Positions 8,909 through 17,734 of a DNA stretch of 64,000 nucleotides are shown piece by piece. The stretch is from positions 186,001 through 250,000 of the forward strand of contig NZ_KZ819076.1 in assembly GCF_003115855.1 (NCBI RefSeq), written 5' to 3'. The notes below the pieces were generated by a model, which made no database searches, had not been told where the DNA came from, and saw only the letters and a program-made list of their open reading frames with translations. Every line of letters begins with the position of its first letter. Positions within the stretch are counted from its first letter, which is position 1. Source of the stretch: Brenneria corticis (lineage in GTDB: Bacteria > Pseudomonadota > Gammaproteobacteria > Enterobacterales > Enterobacteriaceae). Made by a program: the position numbers and the translations under genes.

Positions 8909-8938
8909 TTGACAAGGTTTTAATACCCTCCGTACACT
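8909..8938 (+). promoter_or_regulatory. Pmra promoter of the dcw cluster
   Basis: A perfect -35 TTGACA (8909-8914), an 18-bp spacer and TACACT (8933-8938), about 60 bp before mraZ. The position and sequence resemble the E. coli Pmra promoter, which drives much of the division and cell-wall cluster. Confidence 0.8.
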
Positions 8939-8945
8939 CTTCATC

Positions 8946-8970
8946 GTGGGGATTTGTGGGATAAAGTGGT
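8946..8970 (+). promoter_or_regulatory. MraZ operator repeats
   Basis: Three direct repeats GTGGG, GTGGG and GTGGT begin at 8946, 8956 and 8966, exactly 10 bp apart, directly downstream of the -10 element. MraZ is known to bind such TGGG-type direct repeats on one DNA face to repress its own operon. Confidence 0.8.
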
Positions 8971-8999
8971 AAAAAAGGTTATGGAGGGGTAACTCAGGC

Positions 9000-9458
9000 A
9001 TGTTTCGTGGGGCAACGCTGGTTAATCTCGACAGCAAGGGGCGGCTTGCCGTACCTACCCGTTATCGGGAAACGCTGAACGAGGAATCGCAAGGTCAAAT
9101 GGTTTGCACCATTGATCTTCATCAGCCGTGCCTGCTGCTTTATCCCTTGCCTGAATGGGAAATCATTGAACAGAAGCTGTCGCGCCTGTCGAGTATGAAC
9201 CCCGCAGAGCGCCGCGTTCAGCGCCTGTTGCTGGGCCATGCCAGCGAGTGTCAGATGGATAACGCCGGACGGTTATTGATCGCCGGTACGTTGCGGCAGC
9301 ACGCAGGCCTTACAAAAGAAGTGATGCTGGTCGGGCAGTTCAACAAGTTTGAACTGTGGGATGAACAGACTTGGTATCAACAGGTCAAGGAAGATATCGA
9401 CGCAGAACAATCGACTCAGGAACCCTTGTCTGAGCGGTTGCAGGACTTATCGCTATAG
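9000..9458 (+). CDS. mraZ: transcriptional regulator MraZ
   Basis: 152 residues, as in E. coli. Two AbrB/SpoVT-like DNA-binding repeats are visible, each with a D-x-K/A-GR signature (LDSKGRLAVP near residue 10 and MDNAGRLLI near 85). The protein forms a ring and represses the dcw operon through the GTGGG repeats just upstream. It is the first gene of the cluster; rsmH begins 2 bp after its stop. Confidence 0.97.
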   Translation: MFRGATLVNLDSKGRLAVPTRYRETLNEESQGQMVCTIDLHQPCLLLYPLPEWEIIEQKLSRLSSMNPAERRVQRLLLGHASECQMDNAGRLLIAGTLRQHAGLTKEVMLVGQFNKFELWDEQTWYQQVKEDIDAEQSTQEPLSERLQDLSL

Positions 9459-9460
9459 TC

Positions 9461-10402
9461 ATGCCGGAAAATTATAAACACACCACCGTGCTGTTGGACG
9501 AGGCCGTTAACGGCCTGAATATTCGCAGCGACGGAACCTATATAGACGGCACTTTTGGCCGTGGCGGCCACTCTCGCCTCATTCTTTCCCAATTGGGACC
9601 GGAAGGACGCCTGCTGGCGATCGATCGCGATCCGCTGGCCATTGAAGCCGCCGGCGCGATAGACGATCCCCGGTTTTCCATTATTCACGGCCCGTTTTCC
9701 GCGCTGGCCGACTATATGGCCGAGCGCGACCTTACCGGTCGTATTGACGGCGTATTGCTGGATCTGGGCGTATCCTCGCCGCAGCTCGACGATCCCGAAC
9801 GCGGTTTCTCCTTTATGCGCGACGGTCCGCTGGATATGCGCATGGATCCGACTCGCGGCCTTTCCGCCGCCGAGTGGCTGCTGAAAGCGGAAGCGGAAGA
9901 TATTGCCTGGGTGCTGAAAACCTTCGGTGAAGAGCGTTTCGCCAAACGCATCGCCCGCGCCATCGTCGAGCGGAACCGCGCCGAACCGCTGACGCGCACC
10001 AAAGAACTGGCCGAGCTGATTGCCGCCGCCAGTCCGATTCGCGAAAAGCATAAACACCCGGCGACGCGCAGTTTCCAGGCCATTCGCATTTATATCAACA
10101 GCGAGCTGGAAGAGATTGAACGGGCGCTGAACGGCGCGTTGAGCGTGCTGGCTCCGCACGGTCGCCTGTCGGTCATCAGCTTTCACTCGCTGGAAGACAG
10201 AATCGTCAAACGCTTTATCCGTCATCAGAGCCGTGGTCCGCAGGTGCCGGCAGGTATGCCGTTGACGGAAGAACAGCTGCGCAGCCAGGGCGGACAAACC
10301 CTGAAGCAGGTGGGGAAGATGATGCCGTCGGCTGAAGAGGTCGCCGCCAATCCCCGCGCCCGCAGTTCGGTCCTGCGCTTTGCCGAGAGGCTGCCGGCAT
10401 GA
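9461..10402 (+). CDS. rsmH: 16S rRNA m4C1402 methyltransferase
   Basis: 313 residues, matching the family. HTTVLLDEAV starts the protein; the SAM-binding DGTFGRGGHS comes at about residue 30, and VLLDLGVSSPQLDDPERGFSF at about 100 is diagnostic. The C-terminus reads NPRARSSVLRFAER. It methylates N4 of C1402 in the ribosomal P site. It starts 2 bp after mraZ and its TGA overlaps the ftsL start as ATGA, showing translational coupling. Confidence 0.97.
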   Translation: MPENYKHTTVLLDEAVNGLNIRSDGTYIDGTFGRGGHSRLILSQLGPEGRLLAIDRDPLAIEAAGAIDDPRFSIIHGPFSALADYMAERDLTGRIDGVLLDLGVSSPQLDDPERGFSFMRDGPLDMRMDPTRGLSAAEWLLKAEAEDIAWVLKTFGEERFAKRIARAIVERNRAEPLTRTKELAELIAAASPIREKHKHPATRSFQAIRIYINSELEEIERALNGALSVLAPHGRLSVISFHSLEDRIVKRFIRHQSRGPQVPAGMPLTEEQLRSQGGQTLKQVGKMMPSAEEVAANPRARSSVLRFAERLPA

Positions 10403-10719
10403 TCGGCCATGAGCGTCACGGCCTGGTCGGCGTCATCGGCGAGGATCTGCTGCGTAACGGCAAGATCCCGCTGTTGCTGATGGCGGCGGTGCTGGTTTCC
10501 GCGGTGCTGGTGGTGACGACGGCGCACAAAACGCGTTTGTTGACCGCGGAGCGCGAACGGCTATTGCTGGAGCGTGACGCGCTGGATATTGAGTGGCGCA
10601 ACCTGATTCTGGAAGAAAATTCGTTAGGGGATCATAGCCGCGTTGAGCGGATCGCGACGGAAAAACTGCAAATGGGGCATGTCGATCCGTCACAGGAAAA
10701 TATTGTGGTTAAGCAATGA
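10399..10719 (+). CDS. ftsL: cell division protein FtsL
   Basis: 106 residues with a short cytoplasmic N-terminus, one membrane helix (about residues 23-41) and a periplasmic coiled coil (LLTAERERLLLERDALDIEWRN). The C-terminal ENIVV block is conserved. FtsL forms the FtsQLB complex that activates FtsWI. Compared with E. coli (121 residues) the N-terminus is about 15 residues shorter; the ATG at 10399 overlaps the rsmH stop, so no earlier start fits easily. ftsI follows after 23 bp. Confidence 0.95.
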   Translation: MIGHERHGLVGVIGEDLLRNGKIPLLLMAAVLVSAVLVVTTAHKTRLLTAERERLLLERDALDIEWRNLILEENSLGDHSRVERIATEKLQMGHVDPSQENIVVKQ

Positions 10720-10742
10720 ACTAAACAGGCATCCAATACAGC

Positions 10743-12506
10743 ATGAAAGCAGCCCGTACAGGAAGGTTAAAACGCCAGGAAGATCAAGCCAGCTTTGTCA
10801 GCTGGCGTTTTGCGTTGCTCTGTAGCTGTATTCTGCTGGCGATGATCGGTCTGATGGCGCGGGCGGCCTATCTTCAGGTGGTTAACCCCGACAAACTGGT
10901 GCGTGAAGGGGATATGCGTTCGCTGCGCGTGCAGGAGGTGCCGACGGCGCGCGGCATGATCAGCGACCGCGCCGGTCGCCCGTTGGCGGTAAGCGTACCG
11001 GTTAACGCGGTGTGGGCCGATCCTCAACAGGTGAACGAACAGGGCGGCATCACGCTGGATACGCGCTGGAAAGCGCTCTCAGACGCGCTCGAAGTCCCGC
11101 TCGATCAGCTGGCGGCGAAGATTAACGCCAACCCGAAAGGGCGCTTTGTCTATCTGGCGCGTCAGGTCAACCCGGCCATCGGCGAATATATCCATAAACT
11201 GAAGCTGCCCGGCATTAACCTGCGTCAGGAGTCCCGCCGCTATTATCCTTCCGGCCAGGTCACGGCCCATCTGATCGGCTTTACCAATATTGACGGACAG
11301 GGTATTGAAGGGGTTGAAAAAAGCTTTGACCGCTGGCTGACCGGTCAGCCGGGCGAACGAACCGTGCGTAAAGATCGGTTTGGCCGGGTGATCGAAGATA
11401 TCTCCTCCGTTGACAGTCAGGCGGCGCATAATCTGGCGCTGAGCATCGATGAGCGTTTGCAGGCGCTGGTCTATCGCGAACTGAGCAATGCGGTGGCGTT
11501 TAACAAAGCCGAGTCGGGCACCGCGGTGCTGGTCGATGTCGGTACCGGCGAAGTGCTGGCGATGGCCAACAGCCCGTCTTACAACCCCAATAATCTGGCC
11601 GGCACCGCCAAAGATATTATGCGCAACCGCGCCATTACCGATATTTTCGAACCCGGCTCCACCGTGAAGCCGATGGTGGTGATGACGGCGCTGCAGCGCG
11701 GGGTGATAAAAGAGAACAGCGTGCTCAATACCCTGCCTTATTACGTTAATGGTCACGAAATCAAAGACGTGGCGCGCTACAACGAATTGACCCTGACCGG
11801 GGTCCTGCAAAAATCGAGTAACGTCGGCGTTTCCAAGCTGGCGTTGGCGATGCCTTCCTCGGCGTTAGTGGATACTTACGCGCGCATGGGGTTGGGAAAG
11901 GCGACCAATTTGGGGTTGGTCGGAGAAAGCAGTGGCTTATATCCTCAAAAACAACGGTGGTCTGACATAGAGAGGGCCACCTTCTCTTTTGGCTACGGGC
12001 TGATGGTAACGCCGTTACAGTTAGCGCGAGTCTACGCCACGATCGGCAGCTTTGGCGTTTATCGCCCGCTGTCGATTACCAAAGTCGATCCGCCGGTCGC
12101 CGGCGAACGCGTGTTCCCGGAAGCGCTGGTGCGCACCGTGGTGCATATGATGGAAAGCGTGGCGCTGCCCGGCGGCGGCGGCACCAAGGCGGCGATTAAA
12201 GGCTACCGGATCGCGATTAAAACCGGCACGGCGAAAAAAGTCGGTCCGGACGGCAAATACATCAACAAATATATCGCTTACACCGCGGGCGTCGCGCCCG
12301 CCAGTAACCCGCGCTTCGCTCTGGTCGTGGTCATCAACGATCCGCAGGCCGGGAAATATTACGGCGGTGCGGTTTCAGCACCGATATTCGGCGCCATCAT
12401 GGGGGGGGTATTACGGACGATGAACGTAGAACCTGATGCCTTGCCCACCGGCGAAAAAAACGAGTTTGTAATTAACCGAGAAGAGGCTCCAGGTGGCAGA
12501 TCGTAA
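10743..12506 (+). CDS. ftsI: division-specific peptidoglycan transpeptidase FtsI (PBP3)
   Basis: 587 residues, close to the E. coli protein (588). An N-terminal membrane anchor (about 22-42) is followed by the non-catalytic pedestal domain and the transpeptidase domain. Active-site motifs are all present: S306-TVK in FEPGSTVKPM, SSN at 358-360 and KTG at 493-495. It cross-links septal peptidoglycan together with FtsW and is the target of aztreonam-type beta-lactams. Near the 3' end is a run of eight G (12401-12408), encoding Met-Gly-Gly-Val. The 3' end overlaps murE by 14 bp. Confidence 0.97.
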   Translation: MKAARTGRLKRQEDQASFVSWRFALLCSCILLAMIGLMARAAYLQVVNPDKLVREGDMRSLRVQEVPTARGMISDRAGRPLAVSVPVNAVWADPQQVNEQGGITLDTRWKALSDALEVPLDQLAAKINANPKGRFVYLARQVNPAIGEYIHKLKLPGINLRQESRRYYPSGQVTAHLIGFTNIDGQGIEGVEKSFDRWLTGQPGERTVRKDRFGRVIEDISSVDSQAAHNLALSIDERLQALVYRELSNAVAFNKAESGTAVLVDVGTGEVLAMANSPSYNPNNLAGTAKDIMRNRAITDIFEPGSTVKPMVVMTALQRGVIKENSVLNTLPYYVNGHEIKDVARYNELTLTGVLQKSSNVGVSKLALAMPSSALVDTYARMGLGKATNLGLVGESSGLYPQKQRWSDIERATFSFGYGLMVTPLQLARVYATIGSFGVYRPLSITKVDPPVAGERVFPEALVRTVVHMMESVALPGGGGTKAAIKGYRIAIKTGTAKKVGPDGKYINKYIAYTAGVAPASNPRFALVVVINDPQAGKYYGGAVSAPIFGAIMGGVLRTMNVEPDALPTGEKNEFVINREEAPGGRS

Positions 12507-13980
12507 TTTGCGCGAGTTATTAGCGCCGTGGGTGCAGGATGCCCCGGCCTGTGCGCTGCGGGAAATGACATTAGACAGCCGCGTTGCGGCTGCCGGGGAT
12601 CTGTTTGTGGCGATTGTCGGCCACCAAACGGACGGACGGCGCTATATCCCGCAGGCCATTGCGCAAGGCGTCGCCGCGATTATCGCCGAAGCCGAAGGCG
12701 AGGCCGCAGATGGGGACGTGCGTGAAATGCACGGCATTCCCGTGGTTTACCTGAGCAATCTGCATCAGCGTCTTTCCGCTCTGGCGGGACGTTTCTATCG
12801 GCAGCCGGCGGAAAAATTGCAGCTGGTCGGCGTGACCGGAACCAATGGTAAAACCACCACGGCGCAGCTGCTGGCCCAGTGGAGCCAGGCGTTGGGCGAA
12901 ACCAGCGCGGTGATGGGCACGGTGGGAAACGGCCTGCTGGGGCACGTCGCGCCGACCGGCAACACCACCGGATCGGCGGTGGAGGTACAGCAGGTGCTGA
13001 GGCAACTGGTCGATCAGGGCGCGACGTTTGCGGCAATGGAGGTCTCTTCCCACGGTCTGGTGCAAAACCGCGTCGCCGCATTGCCGTTCGCCGCGGCGGT
13101 ATTCACCAATCTGAGCCGCGACCATCTGGATTACCACGGCGACATGGAACGCTATGAGGCCGCGAAATGGTCGCTGTTCGCCGACCACCGGGTGGGGCAG
13201 ACGATCATCAATGCGGATGACGACGTCGGCCGCCGCTGGCTCGACAAACTGCCGGACGCCGTCGCCGTCACCATGGAAAACAATCTTGTCCCGGGCTGCC
13301 GCGGCCGCTGGCTGAAAGCCACCGGCATCGATTATCACGACCGCGGCGCCACTATCCGCTTCGACTCAAGCTGGGGCAATGGCGAAATCGCCAGCCGCCT
13401 GATGGGAGCCTTTAACGTCAGCAATACGCTACTGGCGCTGGCGACGCTGCTTTCCCTGGGCTATTCGCTGGATCGACTGATTAGCGCCGGCGCGCATCTG
13501 CAACCGGTGTGCGGCAGGATGGAGGTATTCAGCGCCCCGGGCAAACCGACGGTGGTGGTGGATTACGCCCACACCCCGGACGCGCTGGAAAAAGCGCTGG
13601 AGGCGGCACGGCTGCACTGCGCGGGGCAACTGTGGTGCGTCTTCGGCTGCGGCGGCGATCGCGATAAAGGTAAGCGCCCACTAATGGGGGGCATCGCGGA
13701 ACAGCTGGCCGACAGAGTGGTGGTGACCGACGATAACCCGCGCAGCGAAGAGCCGCGCGCCATCGTCAAGGATATTTTAACCGGGCTGCTGGACGCCGGC
13801 CGCGTCCAGGTTATTTCCGGCCGCGCCGAGGCAGTCACCAGCGCCATTATGCAGGCGAAAGAGAACGACGTGGTGCTGGTGGCCGGTAAAGGCCATGAGG
13901 ATTACCAACTGGTCGGCAATCAGCGGCTGGATTATTCGGACCGTATTACCGTCGCCCGCCTGTTGGGGGTTATCGCATGA
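12493..13980 (+). CDS. murE: UDP-MurNAc-L-Ala-D-Glu:meso-DAP ligase
   Basis: 495 residues, as in E. coli. The ATP-binding GVTGTNGKTTT is at about residue 115. The motif DDNPRSE near residue 415 is the signature for meso-diaminopimelate as the third amino acid, consistent with a Gram-negative wall. The start is GTG at 12493, inside the end of ftsI, with AGGCTCCAGG upstream. The TGA overlaps the murF start. The enzyme is cytoplasmic. Confidence 0.97.
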   Translation: MADRNLRELLAPWVQDAPACALREMTLDSRVAAAGDLFVAIVGHQTDGRRYIPQAIAQGVAAIIAEAEGEAADGDVREMHGIPVVYLSNLHQRLSALAGRFYRQPAEKLQLVGVTGTNGKTTTAQLLAQWSQALGETSAVMGTVGNGLLGHVAPTGNTTGSAVEVQQVLRQLVDQGATFAAMEVSSHGLVQNRVAALPFAAAVFTNLSRDHLDYHGDMERYEAAKWSLFADHRVGQTIINADDDVGRRWLDKLPDAVAVTMENNLVPGCRGRWLKATGIDYHDRGATIRFDSSWGNGEIASRLMGAFNVSNTLLALATLLSLGYSLDRLISAGAHLQPVCGRMEVFSAPGKPTVVVDYAHTPDALEKALEAARLHCAGQLWCVFGCGGDRDKGKRPLMGGIAEQLADRVVVTDDNPRSEEPRAIVKDILTGLLDAGRVQVISGRAEAVTSAIMQAKENDVVLVAGKGHEDYQLVGNQRLDYSDRITVARLLGVIA

Positions 13981-15338
13981 TGCGCGTTTCCTTGCAGCAG
14001 ATAGCCTCGATTCTGGGCGCCCGGTTAATCGGCGGCAGCGTCGAAATCGACGATGTCGCCACGGATACGCGCAAGCTGCAGGCCGGCTGCCTGTTTGTCG
14101 CGCTGCGCGGCGAGAAATTCGATGGGCACGACTATGCCGCGGATGCATTGAAAAGCGGCGCGGCGGCTCTGTTGGTAAGTAAGCGCTTACCAGTTAATGC
14201 GCCGCAGTTGCTGGTGGAAGATACCCGTCTGGCGCTGGGCAAGTTGGCCGGCTGGGTAAGGCAGCAATCCAATGCCCGCGTGGTGGCGTTAACCGGCTCT
14301 TCCGGCAAGACGTCGGTCAAGGAGATGACCGCCGCCATTCTGCGTCAGCGCGGCAATGTGCTGTATACCGCCGGCAACTTTAATAACGACATCGGCGTGC
14401 CGCTGACGCTGCTGCGCCTGACGCCGGAGCATCAGTTCGCGGTGATTGAACTGGGGGCCAACCATATCGGTGAGATTGCCTACACCACCGATCTGGTGCG
14501 TCCGGAAAGCGCGCTGGTCAATAACCTTGCCGCCGCGCATCTGGAGGGCTTCGGCTCGCTGGCGGGGGTGGCGCAGGCGAAAGGCGAGATTTTTGCCGGC
14601 CTGCCGGCCGACGGCGTGGCGATTATCAATGCGGACAGTAATGACTTTCCGCACTGGCAGGTGACGCTGAGTCATAAAACCGTATGGCGTTTTTCACCGC
14701 AGGCCTCCGGGGATATCGATTTTTTTGCCAGCGATATCAAGGTGCTGGCGCAGGGTACGCAGTTCAGCCTGCATACGCCGTTCGGGGCGGTTGCGGTGAC
14801 GCTGCCCCTGCCAGGGCGCCACAACGTGGCCAACGCGCTGGCCGCCGCCGCGCTGGCCATGTCCGTCGGCGCCACGCTGGCGGAGGTGAAAGCCGGTTTG
14901 GCGCAGCTTCAGGCGGTGCCGGGAAGGTTATTCCCGATTGTGCTGGCGCCGGGAAAATTGCTGCTGGACGACAGCTACAACGCCAATGTCGGCTCAATGA
15001 CCGCGGCGGCGCAGGTTCTTGCTGAAATGCCGGGATACCGCGTGATGGTGGTCGGCGACATGGGGGAACTGGGCGACGAGGCGCGGGAGTGTCACCGTCA
15101 GGTCGGTCAGGCCGTTCGCGCCGCGGGCATCGATAAAGTCTTGAGCGTGGGGACGTTAAGCGAATTGATCGGCCGCGCCGGCGGCGATGGCGAACATTTT
15201 CAGGATAAGGGCGCGCTGGTTTCGCGCCTGGGCGCGCTGATAGCCGAACATAAAACAATAAGCATATTGGTTAAGGGTTCACGGAGCACCGCGATGGAGC
15301 AGGTAGTACGCGCATTACAGGAGAATGCAACATGTTAG
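13977..15338 (+). CDS. murF: UDP-MurNAc-tripeptide:D-Ala-D-Ala ligase
   Basis: 453 residues. The P-loop ALTGSSGKTSVKEM is at about residue 105, ELGANHIGEIA follows, and the C-terminal domain contains DDSYNANVGSMTAA. It adds D-Ala-D-Ala to complete the UDP-linked pentapeptide. The ATG overlaps the murE stop (ATGA). A second ATG lies three bases further on; MMRVSL aligns best with the E. coli start. The gene overlaps mraY by 7 bp. Confidence 0.97.
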   Translation: MMRVSLQQIASILGARLIGGSVEIDDVATDTRKLQAGCLFVALRGEKFDGHDYAADALKSGAAALLVSKRLPVNAPQLLVEDTRLALGKLAGWVRQQSNARVVALTGSSGKTSVKEMTAAILRQRGNVLYTAGNFNNDIGVPLTLLRLTPEHQFAVIELGANHIGEIAYTTDLVRPESALVNNLAAAHLEGFGSLAGVAQAKGEIFAGLPADGVAIINADSNDFPHWQVTLSHKTVWRFSPQASGDIDFFASDIKVLAQGTQFSLHTPFGAVAVTLPLPGRHNVANALAAAALAMSVGATLAEVKAGLAQLQAVPGRLFPIVLAPGKLLLDDSYNANVGSMTAAAQVLAEMPGYRVMVVGDMGELGDEARECHRQVGQAVRAAGIDKVLSVGTLSELIGRAGGDGEHFQDKGALVSRLGALIAEHKTISILVKGSRSTAMEQVVRALQENATC

Positions 15339-16414
15339 TGTGGCTGGCCGAACATCTGGTCAAGTTTTATTCCGGCTTCAACGTCTTTTCCTATTTGACG
15401 TTTCGCGCCATCGTCAGCCTGCTGACCGCATTGGTGATTTCCCTATGGATGGGGCCGCATTTGATCGCCTGGCTGCAACGTTTGCAGATCGGGCAGGTGG
15501 TTCGCAGTGAAGGGCCGGAGTCGCATTTCAGCAAGCGGGGAACGCCGACGATGGGGGGAGTGATGATTCTGGCGTCGATCATTATTTCGGTGCTGATGTG
15601 GGTCAACCTGTCCAATCCCTATGTCTGGTGCGTGCTGGCGGTGCTGCTGGGCTATGGCGTGGTCGGCTTTATTGACGATTACCGCAAGGTTGTGCGTAAA
15701 GACACCAAGGGGCTGATCGCGCGCTGGAAATATTTCTGGCAGTCGCTGATTGCGCTGGTGGTGGCCTTCGTCATGTATTCGATTGGTAAAGACACGCCGG
15801 CCACCCAGCTGGTGGTGCCGTTTTTTAAAGACATCATGCCGCAGCTGGGGCTGCTCTACGTTGTGCTGGCGTACTTTGTGATTGTCGGGACCAGCAACGC
15901 GGTGAACCTGACCGACGGTCTGGACGGACTGGCGATCATGCCGACGGTATTCGTCGCCGCCGGATTCGCCCTGGTCGCCTGGGCGACGGGGAATATGAAT
16001 TTTGCCGGTTATCTGCATATTCCCTATATCCGCCATGCCAGCGAACTGGTGGTCGTCTGTACCGCTATCGTGGGCGCCGGACTGGGCTTTTTATGGTTTA
16101 ACACCTATCCGGCCCAGGTGTTTATGGGGGATGTGGGTTCGCTGGCGCTGGGCGGCGCGCTGGGCACCATCGCGGTGCTGCTGCGTCAGGAGTTTTTGCT
16201 GGTGATTATGGGCGGCGTGTTCGTGGTGGAGACGCTGTCGGTCATTTTACAGGTTGGGTCCTTTAAGCTGCGCGGCCAGCGTATTTTCCGCATGGCGCCG
16301 ATTCATCACCACTATGAACTTAAAGGATGGCCGGAACCGCGGGTGATCGTGCGTTTCTGGATTATTTCGCTGATGCTGGTGCTGATTGGCCTGGCAACGC
16401 TGAAGGTACGGTAA
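15332..16414 (+). CDS. mraY: phospho-MurNAc-pentapeptide translocase MraY
   Basis: 360 residues, identical in length to E. coli MraY, with about ten membrane helices. Catalytic elements are DDYRKV near residue 117, NLTDGLDGLA near 190 and the histidine stretch MAPIHHHYE near 322. It transfers phospho-MurNAc-pentapeptide onto undecaprenyl phosphate to form lipid I at the inner membrane. The start lies within the end of murF; murD follows after 3 bp. Confidence 0.97.
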   Translation: MLVWLAEHLVKFYSGFNVFSYLTFRAIVSLLTALVISLWMGPHLIAWLQRLQIGQVVRSEGPESHFSKRGTPTMGGVMILASIIISVLMWVNLSNPYVWCVLAVLLGYGVVGFIDDYRKVVRKDTKGLIARWKYFWQSLIALVVAFVMYSIGKDTPATQLVVPFFKDIMPQLGLLYVVLAYFVIVGTSNAVNLTDGLDGLAIMPTVFVAAGFALVAWATGNMNFAGYLHIPYIRHASELVVVCTAIVGAGLGFLWFNTYPAQVFMGDVGSLALGGALGTIAVLLRQEFLLVIMGGVFVVETLSVILQVGSFKLRGQRIFRMAPIHHHYELKGWPEPRVIVRFWIISLMLVLIGLATLKVR

Positions 16415-16417
16415 AAT

Positions 16418-17734
16418 ATGGCGGACTATCAGGGTAAAAAAGTTGTCATTATCGGGTTGGGGCTGACCGGCCTCTCCTGTGTTGATTTCTTCCTCGCGCG
16501 CGGCGTGGCGCCGCGCGTGGTGGATACCCGTATCAGTCCGCCGGGGTTGGATAAGCTGCCGGAAAACGTCGAGCGCCATCTCGGCGATCTCAACGAAACC
16601 TGGCTGATGGACGCGGATCTCATCGTCGCCAGCCCGGGCATCGCGCTGGCGACGCCGATACTGAGCGATGCCGCCGAGGCGGGCATTGAGATCGTCGGCG
16701 ATATCGAGCTGTTTTGCCGTGAAGCGCAGGCGCCCATCGTGGCGATCACCGGCTCCAACGGCAAAAGCACGGTGACCACGCTGGTGGGCGACATGGCGCG
16801 GGCCGCCGGGTGGCAGGTGGGCGTGGGCGGCAATATCGGCCTGCCCGCGCTGCGCCTGCTTGAGCATGAATGCCAGCTCTATGTGCTGGAACTGTCGAGT
16901 TTCCAACTGGAGACCACCAGCAGCCTGCACGCGGCGGCGGCGACCATTCTGAACGTGACCGAAGACCACACCAACCGCTATCCGTTTGGCTTACAGCAGT
17001 ATCGCGCCGCCAAGTTGCGCATTTACGAAAACGCCGGCGTGTGCGTGGTTAACGCCGATGACGCGCTGACCATGCCGATTCGCGGCGCGGATGAGCGCTG
17101 CGTGAGCTTCGGCGTCGACGTCGGCGATTACCACCTGAATCGGCAGCAAGGGGAAACCTGGCTGCGGATTAAAGGCGAGCGGGTGTTGAACACCCGCGAG
17201 ATTAAACTGGTGGGGCAGCACAACTACACCAATGCGCTGGCCGCCCTGGCATTGGCGGACGCCGTGGGTATTCCGCGTTCGTCGGCCTTAACGGCCCTGA
17301 CCGCCTTTACCGGGCTGGCGCATCGTTTTCAACTGGTCTGGGAGCGCAACGGCGTGCGCTGGATCAATGACTCCAAGGCCACCAACGTCGGCAGCACCGA
17401 AGCGGCGTTAAGCGGCCTTAAGGTGGACGGCACCCTGCATCTGCTATTGGGCGGGGACGGCAAATCCGCCGATTTTTCGCCCTTGCTGCGCTATTTTCAG
17501 GGCGACGACATCCGGCTTTACTGCTTTGGCCGCGACGGCGAACAGCTGGCGGCGCTGCGTCCGGATATCGCCGAACGGACGGAAACCATGGAGCAATCCA
17601 TGCATCTGATCGCGGGACGGGTCGCGCCCGGCGACATGGTTTTACTGTCGCCGGCCTGCGCCAGCCTCGATCAGTTCCGCAGTTTTGAACAACGGGGCGA
17701 CGAGTTCGCCCGTCTGGCGGAGGAACTGGGCTGA
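16418..17734 (+). CDS. murD: UDP-MurNAc-L-Ala:D-Glu ligase
   Basis: 438 residues, as in E. coli. A Rossmann-like N-terminal domain (VIIGLGLTGLS) is followed by the ATP site AITGSNGKSTVTT near residue 110 and NDSKATNVGSTEAAL near 320. It adds D-glutamate to UDP-MurNAc-L-Ala. The stop TGA shares a base with the ftsW ATG (TGATG), so the two are coupled. Confidence 0.97.
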   Translation: MADYQGKKVVIIGLGLTGLSCVDFFLARGVAPRVVDTRISPPGLDKLPENVERHLGDLNETWLMDADLIVASPGIALATPILSDAAEAGIEIVGDIELFCREAQAPIVAITGSNGKSTVTTLVGDMARAAGWQVGVGGNIGLPALRLLEHECQLYVLELSSFQLETTSSLHAAAATILNVTEDHTNRYPFGLQQYRAAKLRIYENAGVCVVNADDALTMPIRGADERCVSFGVDVGDYHLNRQQGETWLRIKGERVLNTREIKLVGQHNYTNALAALALADAVGIPRSSALTALTAFTGLAHRFQLVWERNGVRWINDSKATNVGSTEAALSGLKVDGTLHLLLGGDGKSADFSPLLRYFQGDDIRLYCFGRDGEQLAALRPDIAERTETMEQSMHLIAGRVAPGDMVLLSPACASLDQFRSFEQRGDEFARLAEELG

